In this document: positions 25,262 to 34,363 of the stretch, in pieces
How the letters are laid out: every line of letters begins with the position of its first letter
How positions within the stretch are numbered: the stretch's first letter is position 1
Origin: an uncultured Peptostreptococcaceae bacterium
GTDB lineage: Bacteria; Bacillota; Clostridia; Peptostreptococcales; Anaerovoracaceae
DNA length: 64,000 bases
Assembly (NCBI GenBank): GCA_905235115.1
Contig: CAJOKT010000001.1
Span: 107,391 to 171,390 of the forward strand
Direction of reading: 5' to 3'
The notes under the pieces: generated by a model
What the model was told of the DNA's origin: nothing
Database searches by the model: none
The model's input: only the letters and a program-made list of their open reading frames with translations
Program-made: the position numbers and the translations under genes

Positions 25262-28200
25262 TTACAGAGTCGGGCAAGCCGGTTCAGGGATTCTCTCTAT
25301 GATGGACTGCATCAGGCTGTCCGTTGTGACAAGAGGTTCAACGAGAGCTCCGTCTTCGACCGGGATCAGTCTGGGATCCACAGGCGCAAGGACACCTCCC
25401 CTCACCTCGTCCATAATGGAGTACTTGTAGAGAGGCTCTGTATCGCACATCTCTTCAGAGATATCGTCCGTGTCTTCCCATCCGGTCTCCACTTCGAAGA
25501 TGTGAGCGATCTCGGATGCCACCTCCCAGTTGGAAAGCAGGACGCCTTCGTCGATAGCAGCTTCGACCACCTGAAGTCTTCTCTCGGTATTGGTGAAGGT
25601 GCCGCTTACGGAAGCAAAACCGGTTCCTGGAACGAATACATCAGCCTCGTTTCCGAGTCCTGTCATGTGAGTGTCACATACAGCAAGGAATTCAAGCTTA
25701 TCTGTATCGATAAGAGCGTTCTCTCCGAATACCACTAAAGCCTTGACGCCTTCAAGGGCTTCAGCTCCGTCGGTGATGCCAAGGTCATGGAGACCCTGAG
25801 AGTTGTTCTTGGGAAGTACCGCAAGGATGCCGTCTCTTGGCTTGCCGATGTGTCCGGAAAGCAGCGCGATATCGGAAACAAGCTTAGCGCCGTCCACTGT
25901 CAGGTTGTTTACCTGATATACGATCATGGCTTTCCTGGCCTTCAGGTACTGGTCGCAGAGAATCTGAGCTTTTTCGGAAACATTTACGTTTGCCAGGCTG
26001 TTCCTGAGATCTTCATAGCCTTCCAGGGACTCTCCTTTGCCCTGCTCTATGAGAGCTTTGGCAAGTTCCTTAAGGAATGTCAGATCATTGGGACCGTCGC
26101 TCAGGTCAAGTACCTTGGCTCCTCTTTCAGCAGCCTGCTTGATCTTGATGTCGATGACTCTTGAATCTGCGGGATCAAAGCCTACCTTCAGGATCAGATC
26201 AGTGGAAAGCAGTTCTTCGATCGTATTGGGGGAACCTTCCACGCCCAGCACTTCCTTTAGTCCGGACTTGCGGTTGTTGAGGGAAAGAAGTTTTGCGCCC
26301 ATGGCGTCAGCCATGACTTTGATCGCGTAAGCTTCCTCGTTGGTGTATCTGTCAGAAACAGCTACCGCAACAGCTTCTCTTCCATATCTCTGGGCAGCTG
26401 TCTGGCACTTCTTGGCGATCAGCATGAGAGCTTCATGATAATCGGTCTCTCTCCAGTCGCCTTCTTCCTTCACCAGACAATCCTCGATCTTGCCCTCAAG
26501 GATGGCTGAGTCAAACCCCCACTTGCCCTTGCCGCAGGCAAGACCCTGGTTGACGATGCCTTCCTTGGACGGGTTGGCCTTGACCAGCATGTCTCCTCTT
26601 GTCTCAAGATCCAGTGTGCAGCCTACGGAGCACATCGAGCATGTTGTAAGAGTATGCTCCGTCTCAACAGGGACTTCCTTGACGAGAGACAGTCTCTCCT
26701 GAAGGGCTCCGGTGGGACATACGGATACGCACTGTCCGCAGGAGATGCATCCGGATTCGATGAGAGGCTTCTCCATGTTGGGTTTGACCACAGTGTCGAA
26801 TCCCCTGTTTACAAGGCCCAGAGCTCCAACACCCATGACCTCGTCGCAGACTCTTACGCAGAGGCCGCAGAGGATGCACTTGTTGGGATCCCTTACTATG
26901 AAGGGATGGTCATCGTTGAAGTCCACCGTGTTCTTTTCACCGGCGAATCTTTCGGGATGTACGTTGTACTGGTTCGCAAAATCTATAAGCTTGCACTCAT
27001 AGTAGTCGTGGCATCCGCACTCCAGACATCTGGAAGCTTCAGCCATGGCGTCCTCGATAGAGTAGCCCTCGGGAATGACTTCTGAGAAGTTGTCCTTTCT
27101 CTCCTCGGGGCTGAGCTCGGGAAGTTCGGGTCTGCAGAGACGTTCTCTGTCCTCGAAATCCTCCGCGGTAACGTCCTTTGTTACCACATACTGCTCTCTG
27201 TATCTGACCTCTTCGCCGAACAGATACGCATCGATGACTTCAGATGCTTTTTTGGCGTCGGCAATGGCCTCGACAGCAATGGAGATCTTATCGTTTCCGC
27301 AGTCGCCGCCGGCGAACACACCGGGGATGGACGACATGAAGGTCTCCTTATCATAAGCGATGGCGCCCTTTCTCGTCTTGTCGCAGTCGAACAGGGATGC
27401 GTCAACAGCCTGGCCGATAGCAAGTATCATGGAGTCCAGAGCGATGGTCTCGGTGGCTCCTTCTACGGGAACAGGTCTTCTTCTTCCGGATTCATCGGGT
27501 TCGCCCAGTTCCATTACCTGAAGGATGACTTCCTTGATGTGACCATTCTCGTCCTTGACGATCTCAAGTGGATTGGTGAGGTTCTTGAATATGACTCCCT
27601 CTTCCTCAGCTTCCTTGATCTCAACGGCGTCAGCGGGCATCTCGTCCTTTGTACGTCTGTAAATGTTGTAGACTTCCTTTGCGCCCAGTCTTACGGCTGT
27701 ACGGCAGGCATCCATTGCGGTATTACCGCCTCCCACGATGGCCACCTTGTCGCCAAGCTTGATAGGCTCGTTTCTTACGACCTTCCTAAGGAAATCTATG
27801 CCGCCGATGACGCCTTCAGCGTCCTCGCCCTTGCATCCTACGCCTGTGGAGACCCACGCGCCGATTCCCAGAAGTACGGCGTCGAAATCGTTCCTGATGG
27901 TCTCAAAGGGGATGTCCACTCCGACCTTAGTGTTGGTGATGATGTCAACGCCCATCTGCTCGATGGTATCGATCTCTTCATCCAGAACTTCCTTGGGAAG
28001 TCTGTACTCAGGGATGCCGTATCTCAGCATGCCGCCGCAGTAAGGCATGGATTCATAGATCGTGACGTCATGTCCCATCTTGCGCAAAAAATAAGCTGCA
28101 CTGAGTCCCATGGGGCCGCCGCCGATGATGGCCACAGACTTACCTGTGTCCTCTTCGCACTCCGGGATGAACTTGTCGCCGTCAGCGTCAAAGTCAGCAG

Positions 28201-28717
28201 CGAATCTCTTGAGCTGCTGGATACTTATGGGTTCATCGATGAGAGCCCTTCTGCACTTTTCTTCGCAGGGGTGCGGGCAGACTCTCCCGAGTGAAAGCGG
28301 AAGAGGGATCCTGTCCTTTACCAGCTCATTGGCTTCCTCGAACTCGCCGTTTGCGATGAGTCCCACATATCCCTGGCAGTCAGTGTGAGCCGGGCATGCG
28401 ATGACACAGGGCGGACGGCAGTCGCCTGTATGATTTGAAAGAAGAAGTTCCAGATTGGTCTTTCTCGACTCGATAACTCTGTCGGTCCTTGTGTTGACCA
28501 CCATGCCGGGAGCGATCTCTGTAGCACAGGCCTTGACCAGTTTGGGATTGCCTTCGACTTCACAGACGCAGATGCCGCAGGCGCCGTAGATCTTTGTCCT
28601 CTCGTCATAGCAGAGAGTCGGGATAAAAATGTCGTTTTCCCTGGCGACTTCAAGAATGGTCTGGCCGGGGACGCCGGTAACTTCTTTTCCGTTTATATTA
28701 AGTAAATACTTGTTCAT
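25262..28717 (-). CDS. Fused ferredoxin / GltD-like FAD oxidoreductase / molybdopterin-type domain protein (Stn-like complex subunit)
   Basis: This is a 1151-residue cytosolic electron-transfer subunit. Domains in order: a 2Fe-2S ferredoxin (cysteines 36, 47, 50, 64), NuoG-type cluster ligands (His96-Cys100 onward), and a GltD/NfnB-like flavoprotein (FAD motif VAIIGGGPMG about 195-204; NAD(P) motif VAIVGGGNTAMDA about 325-337). These are followed by two 4Fe-4S motifs (CILCGLC 614-620; CISCGQC 657-663) and a molybdopterin-oxidoreductase-like domain from about 690 (CSMCSVGC). The residue that would bind Mo or W (Cys or Sec in formate dehydrogenases) is not visible where expected, so the last domain looks structural, as in complex I NuoG. 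With NuoE and NuoF it resembles Stn-type NADH/ferredoxin/NADP transhydrogenases. It has no hydrogenase H-cluster motif and no membrane segment. Confidence 0.85.
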   Translation of the reverse strand: MNKYLLNINGKEVTGVPGQTILEVARENDIFIPTLCYDERTKIYGACGICVCEVEGNPKLVKACATEIAPGMVVNTRTDRVIESRKTNLELLLSNHTGDCRPPCVIACPAHTDCQGYVGLIANGEFEEANELVKDRIPLPLSLGRVCPHPCEEKCRRALIDEPISIQQLKRFAADFDADGDKFIPECEEDTGKSVAIIGGGPMGLSAAYFLRKMGHDVTIYESMPYCGGMLRYGIPEYRLPKEVLDEEIDTIEQMGVDIITNTKVGVDIPFETIRNDFDAVLLGIGAWVSTGVGCKGEDAEGVIGGIDFLRKVVRNEPIKLGDKVAIVGGGNTAMDACRTAVRLGAKEVYNIYRRTKDEMPADAVEIKEAEEEGVIFKNLTNPLEIVKDENGHIKEVILQVMELGEPDESGRRRPVPVEGATETIALDSMILAIGQAVDASLFDCDKTRKGAIAYDKETFMSSIPGVFAGGDCGNDKISIAVEAIADAKKASEVIDAYLFGEEVRYREQYVVTKDVTAEDFEDRERLCRPELPELSPEERKDNFSEVIPEGYSIEDAMAEASRCLECGCHDYYECKLIDFANQYNVHPERFAGEKNTVDFNDDHPFIVRDPNKCILCGLCVRVCDEVMGVGALGLVNRGFDTVVKPNMEKPLIESGCISCGQCVSVCPTGALQERLSLVKEVPVETEHTLTTCSMCSVGCTLDLETRGDMLVKANPSKEGIVNQGLACGKGKWGFDSAILEGKIEDCLVKEEGDWRETDYHEALMLIAKKCQTAAQRYGREAVAVAVSDRYTNEEAYAIKVMADAMGAKLLSLNNRKSGLKEVLGVEGSPNTIEELLSTDLILKVGFDPADSRVIDIKIKQAAERGAKVLDLSDGPNDLTFLKELAKALIEQGKGESLEGYEDLRNSLANVNVSEKAQILCDQYLKARKAMIVYQVNNLTVDGAKLVSDIALLSGHIGKPRDGILAVLPKNNSQGLHDLGITDGAEALEGVKALVVFGENALIDTDKLEFLAVCDTHMTGLGNEADVFVPGTGFASVSGTFTNTERRLQVVEAAIDEGVLLSNWEVASEIAHIFEVETGWEDTDDISEEMCDTEPLYKYSIMDEVRGGVLAPVDPRLIPVEDGALVEPLVTTDSLMQSIIERIPEPACPTL

Positions 28718-28737
28718 TTCTGTACCTCCTCTCCCCG

Positions 28738-30486
28738 TCAGATCTTATCGATAGCGTTAAACTTACAGTTGTCAAGACACTTGGAGCACTTGATGCACTT
28801 CGTCTGGTCGATGACATGCATCTGCCTTACGGAACCTGAGATAGCTCCTACCGGGCAGTTCCTTGCGCAAAGGGTGCAGCCCTTGCAGTTTTCGTTTATC
28901 GAGAAGTTTATGAGAGCCTTGCAGGAATGAGCTGTACATCTGTGATTATAGATGTGATCCTCGTACTCATTTCTGAAGTGGCGTATGGTGGAGAGTACAG
29001 GGTTGGGAGCAGTCTGCCCCAGACCGCACATCGAACCCTGCATGACCTTGGATGCCAGTTCTTCCAGAAGCTCGATATCTCCGTCCTTACCTTCGCCTTC
29101 GGTGATCCTTGTAAGGATCTCCAGAAGCCTCTTTGTACCGATCCTGCAGTAGTTGCACTTTCCGCAGGATTCGTCTCTGGTGAAATTGAGGAAGTATCTG
29201 GCCATGTCCACCATGCAGGTGTCTTCGTCCATGACGATCATACCGCCTGAACCGACGATGGCTCCGATCTTCGTAATGTCTTCATATGTTACAGGTGTGT
29301 CACCGTAAGAAGCAGGTATGCATCCACCGGATGGTCCGCCCATCTGAACGGCCTTGAACTGCTTGTCGTTCTTGATGCCGCCGCCGATGTTGTAGATGAT
29401 GTCGTTGATGGACATGCCCATGGGGACCTCAACAAGTCCGCCCTTCTTGATCTTTCCTGCGAGAGCAAAGACCTTGGTCCCTGGTGACTTGGGTGTTCCG
29501 AAGCTTGCGAACTGAGCTCCGCCGTTGTGGATGATCCAGGGAACGTTGGCCAGAGTCTCAACGTTGTTGATGTCAGTTGGCTTCTGCCAGAAACCTTTTG
29601 CCGCAGGGAAAGGCGGCTTGAGTCTGGGCATTCCTCTCTCTCCTTCAAGAGAAGCGATGAGAGCTGTCTCCTCTCCGCAGACAAATGCGCCTGCGCCTGC
29701 CTTGATATAGATATCGAAATCAAATCCTGTTCCGAACAGGTCCTTTCCAAGATAACCTTTCTCTCTTGCCTGGTCCATGGCGATCTCAAGTCTCTTTATG
29801 GCCAGAGGATATTCTGCACGGCAGTAGATGACGCCCTGATGTGCGCCCATGGCATACCCGGCGATTGCCATGCCTTCAAGTACGGTGTGTGGGTCACCCT
29901 CGAGGACTGATCTGTCCATGAATGCGCCCGGGTCTCCCTCATCAGCATTGCAAACCATATACTTCTCTGTTCCGGGAGAAGCTTTGGCCGCGTTCCACTT
30001 GAACCATGTGGGGAATCCTGCGCCCCCTCTTCCTCTTAAACCGGAAGCCTTGATCTCATCGATGACCTGTTCGGGCTTCATGGTGGTGAGGACTTTCTCT
30101 AAAGCTTTATAGCCGTCCTTTGCAATGTATTCATCGATATTCTCGGGATTGATGACTCCGCAGTTTCTGAGAACGATCCTCTGCTGCCCGGTCACGAACT
30201 TCTTGTCCTCTTCCGAGATAGCATATTCCTGGACTGCGTTTCCGCCCATCACATGCTCTTCCACGATCTTTTCGACCTTATCAGGCTGGACCTTCACGTA
30301 TCTGGTCATGCCGCCGTTATCGTCATAGATGTCGACGATGGGTTCAAGATAACATGTACCCACACACCCGGTGATAGTGAGTTCAGCGCTGAGACCGTGT
30401 GCCTTCAGCTGCTTTTCAAATTCAGCCGATGTCTTTTTTGCGCCTGAAGCGATCCCACAGGATCCCTGTCCTACTACAATCTTCAT
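28738..30486 (-). CDS. nuoF: NuoF/HydB-type NADH-binding flavoprotein subunit
   Basis: This 582-residue subunit holds the NADH site, FMN and iron-sulfur clusters. It has an N-terminal thioredoxin-like ferredoxin part (cysteines near 10, 41 and 45), then the NuoF core. The core carries the NADH/FMN motif GLRGRGGAGFPTWFKW, NADEGDPGAFMDR, GAGAFVCGEETALIASLEG and the 4Fe-4S motif ESCGKCNYCRIGTKRLLE. A C-terminal 2x[4Fe-4S] ferredoxin follows (CKGCTLCARNCP; CIKCSKCLDNC). The C-terminal ferredoxin is typical of HydB/bifurcating complexes rather than respiratory complex I. It lies between nuoE and the fusion gene with short gaps and good ribosome-binding sites. Confidence 0.93.
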   Translation of the reverse strand: MKIVVGQGSCGIASGAKKTSAEFEKQLKAHGLSAELTITGCVGTCYLEPIVDIYDDNGGMTRYVKVQPDKVEKIVEEHVMGGNAVQEYAISEEDKKFVTGQQRIVLRNCGVINPENIDEYIAKDGYKALEKVLTTMKPEQVIDEIKASGLRGRGGAGFPTWFKWNAAKASPGTEKYMVCNADEGDPGAFMDRSVLEGDPHTVLEGMAIAGYAMGAHQGVIYCRAEYPLAIKRLEIAMDQAREKGYLGKDLFGTGFDFDIYIKAGAGAFVCGEETALIASLEGERGMPRLKPPFPAAKGFWQKPTDINNVETLANVPWIIHNGGAQFASFGTPKSPGTKVFALAGKIKKGGLVEVPMGMSINDIIYNIGGGIKNDKQFKAVQMGGPSGGCIPASYGDTPVTYEDITKIGAIVGSGGMIVMDEDTCMVDMARYFLNFTRDESCGKCNYCRIGTKRLLEILTRITEGEGKDGDIELLEELASKVMQGSMCGLGQTAPNPVLSTIRHFRNEYEDHIYNHRCTAHSCKALINFSINENCKGCTLCARNCPVGAISGSVRQMHVIDQTKCIKCSKCLDNCKFNAIDKI

Positions 30487-30495
30487 ACTGACCTC

Positions 30496-30993
30496 CTATG
30501 CCTCCGTATTATCCCTGATTTCCTTCAGAATGGTTCTTACCGATTCCTTGGTGAGGTTTCCGTAAACCTCATCGGATTCGCTGGTCCTGACCATCATGAC
30601 GGGAGCGAGGGAGCAGCACCCGAGACAGGCCACGTTGTTGATGGTGAACAGATTGTCCTCCGTGGTCTCGCCATCTGCGATCCCCAGTTCTTCGCTTACA
30701 GCCTCGTAGATGGATTCAGACCCGTTTACGTGGCATGCAGTGCCCTGACACATCATCAGGAGATTCTTGCCGATGGGCTCAAGACGGAACTGAGCGTAGA
30801 AAGTGGCCACACCGTAGATCTTGGCAGGCTTTATGCCTGTCCGCTCAGAAATGTAGTTGATGCAGTCCTTGCTCAGATAGCCGTAGATCGCCTGTGCCTT
30901 CTGAAGGATCGTGATCAGGCTTCCTCTGACGCCTGCGTACTGATCCAGCACCGGCTGAAGCTCTTTGAAAGCTTCGCTTCTTGTTTCAGTCAT
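30496..30993 (-). CDS. nuoE: NuoE/HydC-type 2Fe-2S subunit
   Basis: This 165-residue thioredoxin-like 2Fe-2S protein pairs with NuoF. The cluster ligands are the cysteines in CQGTACHVNG and in NVACLGCCSLAP. The N-terminal helical part (LITILQKAQAIYGYLSKDCINYISE) is the standard NuoE start. It is the first gene of a three-gene operon with its own AAAGGAG site. No membrane complex I subunits follow, so the assembly is soluble. Confidence 0.94.
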   Translation of the reverse strand: MTETRSEAFKELQPVLDQYAGVRGSLITILQKAQAIYGYLSKDCINYISERTGIKPAKIYGVATFYAQFRLEPIGKNLLMMCQGTACHVNGSESIYEAVSEELGIADGETTEDNLFTINNVACLGCCSLAPVMMVRTSESDEVYGNLTKESVRTILKEIRDNTEA

Positions 30994-31015
30994 TTTTGCA
31001 CTCCTTTAAAGCATA

Positions 31016-31048
31016 TATCTTAACAGTAAATTTTATACAAATTCACTC
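31016..31048 (-). promoter_or_regulatory. Possible promoter of the nuoE operon
   Basis: After the upstream terminator only about 80 bp remain before nuoE, so a promoter must lie here. The best reading on the minus strand is TTGTAT with 17 bp to TATATG; an alternative -10 is TATAAA a little upstream. Neither is decisive. Confidence 0.35.
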
Positions 31049-31072
31049 AGAGTAATATTACCATTAATTGTT

Positions 31073-31105
31073 AAAAAAAGCAATATCACGAGGGACATTG
31101 CTTTG
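31073..31105 (-). terminator. Intrinsic terminator after trhP
   Basis: On the minus strand AAGCAAT pairs with ATTGCTT around a 12-base loop and is followed by TTTTTTT. It closes the mltG-CNNM-trmR-trhP unit before the nuoE operon. Confidence 0.8.
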
Positions 31106-31133
31106 ATGAAAAACTCGGTTTTATTGTTGCGTC

Positions 31134-32360
31134 CTACTTCTGCCTTCTCATCATCCAGCCTGCTTTCACGGGTCTGTCCGTCCTGATCCTGACGATCTCC
31201 TTGGGATGAGGACAACTGTCTATGGAGTTTCCTTCCACGTCGTACATTTCTGTGATATTTTGCGTGAAATAGTCTGCAAAAGGTCCGAAAATCTCTACTT
31301 CCTCCCCCACCACCATCTTGTTTCTCTGCTCCACGGTGGCAAGGCCTGTCTTCTCGTCATAATCCAGGATGTTTCCGGTGTAATCGTAGTCCCGGACGTA
31401 CTGTGAACTCAGATAATTCTGAGCTTCAGAAGTGGGTCTGTCGAAGAAGAATCCGGTGGTGAAATGTCTGTGGGACACCTTGAAAAGCTCCTCCAGCCAT
31501 TCGTCCTTCAGTGCATAATCATCCGGATCATCGCAATAAGAATCAATGGCCAGTCTGTAGGCGTGCACCACGGAAGCTACATAGAACGCAGACTTCATCC
31601 TGCCCTCGATCTTCAGCGAGCTGAGGCCGCTTTCTATGAGTTCAGGAATGTATCCGATCATACAAAGATCCTTGGAATTCAGTATGTATGCTCCTCTTTC
31701 ATCCTCCTCGATGGGGAAGTATTCCCCCGGTCTCTGTTCCTCGGTAAGAGCATACTTCCACCTGCAGGGCTGAGCGCACTCTCCCCTGTTGGCATCCCTC
31801 TGGATGAGGAAGTTTGAAAGCAGACACCTGCCGGAATAGCTGATGCACATGGCTCCGTGGACGAAGGCTTCGAATTCGAGGTCTTCAGGGGAACCCTCTA
31901 CAGTCTCTCTGATCTCCTTCAGGCTAAGTTCTCTGGCCAGGACGATCCTTTTGACACCAAGGCTGTGCCAGAAGGCTGCAGCCTCCTTGTTTGTGGTGCT
32001 TGACTGGGTGCTGAGATGGATCTCAGCCTCAGGTATGATGCTCTTAAGCAGGTTCATTACTCCCGGGTCCGTCACGAGAAAAGCATCAGGCACAGCGGTC
32101 TCTTTAAGTTCCCTCAGGAACTCCTTCATGGGTTCAAGATCTTCGTTATGAGCGAATATATTCAGGGTGAGATATCCCCTCTTCCCTCTCTCGTGAAGAT
32201 AATCCAGGCCTTCTCTGATCTCGCTTATATCCAGGTTTCCCGCAGCGGATCTCAGGCCGAAGTTGCGGCCTCCGAAGTACACCGCATCCGCGCCGAAATC
32301 CACGGCTGTCTTCAGTTTTTCAAGGTCTCCGGCAGGTGCCAGAAGTTCAATTTTTTTCAT
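31134..32360 (-). CDS. trhP: Peptidase U32 family tRNA hydroxylation protein (TrhP-like)
   Basis: This 408-residue U32 protein starts IELLAPAGDLEKLKTAVDFGADAVYFGG and has the signature EAFVHGAMCISYSGRCLLSN with conserved cysteines (also ECAQPCRW). Relatives (E. coli YegQ/TrhP, Bacillus YrrN/YrrO) are needed for prephenate-dependent hydroxylation of U34 in tRNA, the first step to 5-methoxyuridine. Directly upstream is trmR, the methyltransferase of the second step, so the pathway assignment has context support. Only one U32 gene is present here, against two in Bacillus. Confidence 0.9.
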   Translation of the reverse strand: MKKIELLAPAGDLEKLKTAVDFGADAVYFGGRNFGLRSAAGNLDISEIREGLDYLHERGKRGYLTLNIFAHNEDLEPMKEFLRELKETAVPDAFLVTDPGVMNLLKSIIPEAEIHLSTQSSTTNKEAAAFWHSLGVKRIVLARELSLKEIRETVEGSPEDLEFEAFVHGAMCISYSGRCLLSNFLIQRDANRGECAQPCRWKYALTEEQRPGEYFPIEEDERGAYILNSKDLCMIGYIPELIESGLSSLKIEGRMKSAFYVASVVHAYRLAIDSYCDDPDDYALKDEWLEELFKVSHRHFTTGFFFDRPTSEAQNYLSSQYVRDYDYTGNILDYDEKTGLATVEQRNKMVVGEEVEIFGPFADYFTQNITEMYDVEGNSIDSCPHPKEIVRIRTDRPVKAGWMMRRQK

Positions 32361-32364
32361 GATT

Positions 32365-33075
32365 CTACAAAATGGGTTTTATGATGGTCAGGCCGTTTCC
32401 AACAGCGATGTGCGTGGAACTGAGGCACGGATCGTTCTTTACGTATTCATTGAACTCGCGGAGCGCCAGGGTGTTGGTCCTGTGTTTCCTGGGCGGAAGT
32501 TCATCCTCCAGGGCCGGTCTCCCCTGAAAAAGCGTGTCGTCGCAAATGATCACGCCGTTCTCGGAGATCACGCCAAGCGAGGCCTCGAGGAACCGCTTAT
32601 AGTGGGACTTGGCAGCGTCTATGAAGACCATGTCAAAGCGAAGTAGAGGATACGCATCCTCCACCTGCCTTATGCCCTCTTCACAGTCCCCCTGAAAACA
32701 CCGGACATATTCCGGATAACCAAGTCTTTCGATCTCCCGCTTAGCTCTCAGGTACATGTCTTCGTCCTTTTCGACGGTATATACCCGGAGGCGCGGCAGA
32801 TCATAGTACCGGCCGATCTTTTCCGCAAAAAACATTGCCGAGTATCCTGCCGCCGTCCCGATCTCAAGCACGGTAAGGGGCCTCACCACATCCATGAAGG
32901 TAGAGAGGAAGTCTTCCGTCTCTCTCAGGATCACAGGGACAGGTTCCGCCTCGCAGAGGGCCCTGAATTCCCCAAGTTCCGGGGTGAGCGGCTTATAGAA
33001 TCCGGTCAGATATTCCGTTACCGCCTCGTTGGTTATATCTTTTGTAACGTGTCTCATGACGTTTCCGTCATTCAT
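32365..33075 (-). CDS. trmR: tRNA 5-hydroxyuridine O-methyltransferase TrmR
   Basis: This class I SAM-dependent O-methyltransferase has the SAM site VLEIGTAAGYSAMFFAEKI and the metal-binding region MVFIDAAKSHYKRFLEAS with CDDTLFQG. It matches YrrM/TrmR, which converts ho5U34 to mo5U34 in tRNA. Several starts are possible. ATG at 33075 gives the 8-base overlap with the upstream stop seen elsewhere in this genome; 33084 and 33057 are alternatives. It is followed 4 bp later by trhP, so the two steps are co-transcribed. Confidence 0.88.
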   Translation of the reverse strand: MNDGNVMRHVTKDITNEAVTEYLTGFYKPLTPELGEFRALCEAEPVPVILRETEDFLSTFMDVVRPLTVLEIGTAAGYSAMFFAEKIGRYYDLPRLRVYTVEKDEDMYLRAKREIERLGYPEYVRCFQGDCEEGIRQVEDAYPLLRFDMVFIDAAKSHYKRFLEASLGVISENGVIICDDTLFQGRPALEDELPPRKHRTNTLALREFNEYVKNDPCLSSTHIAVGNGLTIIKPIL

Positions 33076-34363
33076 CGTTCTCATCTCTATCCTCAGGCTC
33101 GTCTATCACGAGAAGGACCTTGTCCACTCTTCTCTCCTCGGCCTCCAGGACCCTGAGGGTGAAGTTCTCGTATCTGAATTCATCTCCCACAACGGGGAAT
33201 CTCTCCAGCATCTCCATGACCCAGCCGCCCACGGTCTCTGAGTCGTACTCGGACTCGTAATCATCCTCGTCCATCTCCACCAGTTCCAGGAAGTCATATA
33301 TGTTCAGATCACCGTCCAGAACATATTCTCTTTCGTTCTTCTCGACGATCTCCTCCTCCACCGGGTCATTTTCGTCCCATATCTCACCCACCACTTCCTC
33401 AAGGACGTCCTCGAGGGTGATCAGGCCGTCGATGCCGCTGTATTCATCAGTGACGATGGCCATCTGCTGATCTTTCTCTCTGAGCGCCTCCAGAACACCT
33501 GGAAGTTTGGTGGTACGGTATACGAAAACAGGCTCCATCATGAGTTCTCTTATGTCAGCTTTGCCCTCCACAGCCATGGTGGTGAGAAACTCATTCAGGT
33601 GAAGTACTCCTATGATGTTGTCGATGCTCTCCTCGTAGACCGGAAGTCTGGTGTAGACAGTTTCCTGCACCAGTTCCATGATCTCTTCCAAGTCATCGTC
33701 AATGTCGATGGCGTCGATGTCGACCCTTGCGGTCATTACCTCGAAGGCGGAGATGTCGTTGAAGTCCAGGGCCGCTATTAGCAGCGACTTCTGATCTTCG
33801 TCCAGGACGCCCTCGCCCTCTGCGGTCTCGATGATGGTCGCAAGCTCCTCTTTGCTCTCATCGTCATCATCGTCATCGTCCTCATTCCCGTCTTCTCTGC
33901 AGCGTCTGGTGAGAAGATCCACAAGCCATACGACAGCCTTTACGATGGGCTTGAAGATGACGGTCAGAAGTCTGACGAAGGGAGCGACTCTCAGTGCGGA
34001 TACTGTTGCAGTCTGTTTTGATGTGATCTTAGGTATGGTCTCACCGAAGATTATGACCAAAATGGTTATGATGACCGTGGCCACCCATGCGTTCTTATCA
34101 GATCCTGTAAGAAGTATCACGAGGACGGAACTAAGGGATGATGCGGCGATGTTCACCAGATTGTTCCCGATCAGTATGGCGCTCAGACTGTCATCGAAGT
34201 TATCTATGAGCTTCTGAGCGGTCTCGGCTTTGCGGATGCCTTCCTCTGCTTCGTTGTCTATCCTTACCTTGTTTGCAGATGACAGAGCCATCTCGGACGC
34301 GGAGAACAAGGCGGAGAATCCTACGCAGAGCACTATTCCAAGGATAATGAGACCTATAGTCAT
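33068..34363 (-). CDS. Hemolysin/CNNM-CorC family membrane protein (full domain set)
   Basis: This 431-residue protein has an N-terminal DUF21/CNNM transmembrane domain (about 1-140, four hydrophobic segments, motif NNLVNIAASSLSSVLVI), a very acidic linker (EDGNEDDDDDDDESKEE), a CBS pair (about 200-330) and a C-terminal CorC_HlyC domain (about 345-431). CNNM relatives transport or regulate Mg2+ or Co2+; the hemolysin name is historical. It overlaps the preceding paralogue by 4 bases. Confidence 0.9.
   Translation of the reverse strand: MTIGLIILGIVLCVGFSALFSASEMALSSANKVRIDNEAEEGIRKAETAQKLIDNFDDSLSAILIGNNLVNIAASSLSSVLVILLTGSDKNAWVATVIITILVIIFGETIPKITSKQTATVSALRVAPFVRLLTVIFKPIVKAVVWLVDLLTRRCREDGNEDDDDDDDESKEELATIIETAEGEGVLDEDQKSLLIAALDFNDISAFEVMTARVDIDAIDIDDDLEEIMELVQETVYTRLPVYEESIDNIIGVLHLNEFLTTMAVEGKADIRELMMEPVFVYRTTKLPGVLEALREKDQQMAIVTDEYSGIDGLITLEDVLEEVVGEIWDENDPVEEEIVEKNEREYVLDGDLNIYDFLELVEMDEDDYESEYDSETVGGWVMEMLERFPVVGDEFRYENFTLRVLEAEERRVDKVLLVIDEPEDRDENDE

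Noticed and set aside
25262..28717. Formate dehydrogenase or [FeFe] hydrogenase large subunit
   Set aside because: No Cys/Sec at the metal site, no in-frame TGA, and none of the H-cluster cysteine motifs.
31021..31080. Rex (redox) operator before nuoE
   Set aside because: TTGTTAA-like half-sites occur in the AT-rich spacer but no properly spaced full palindrome is found.
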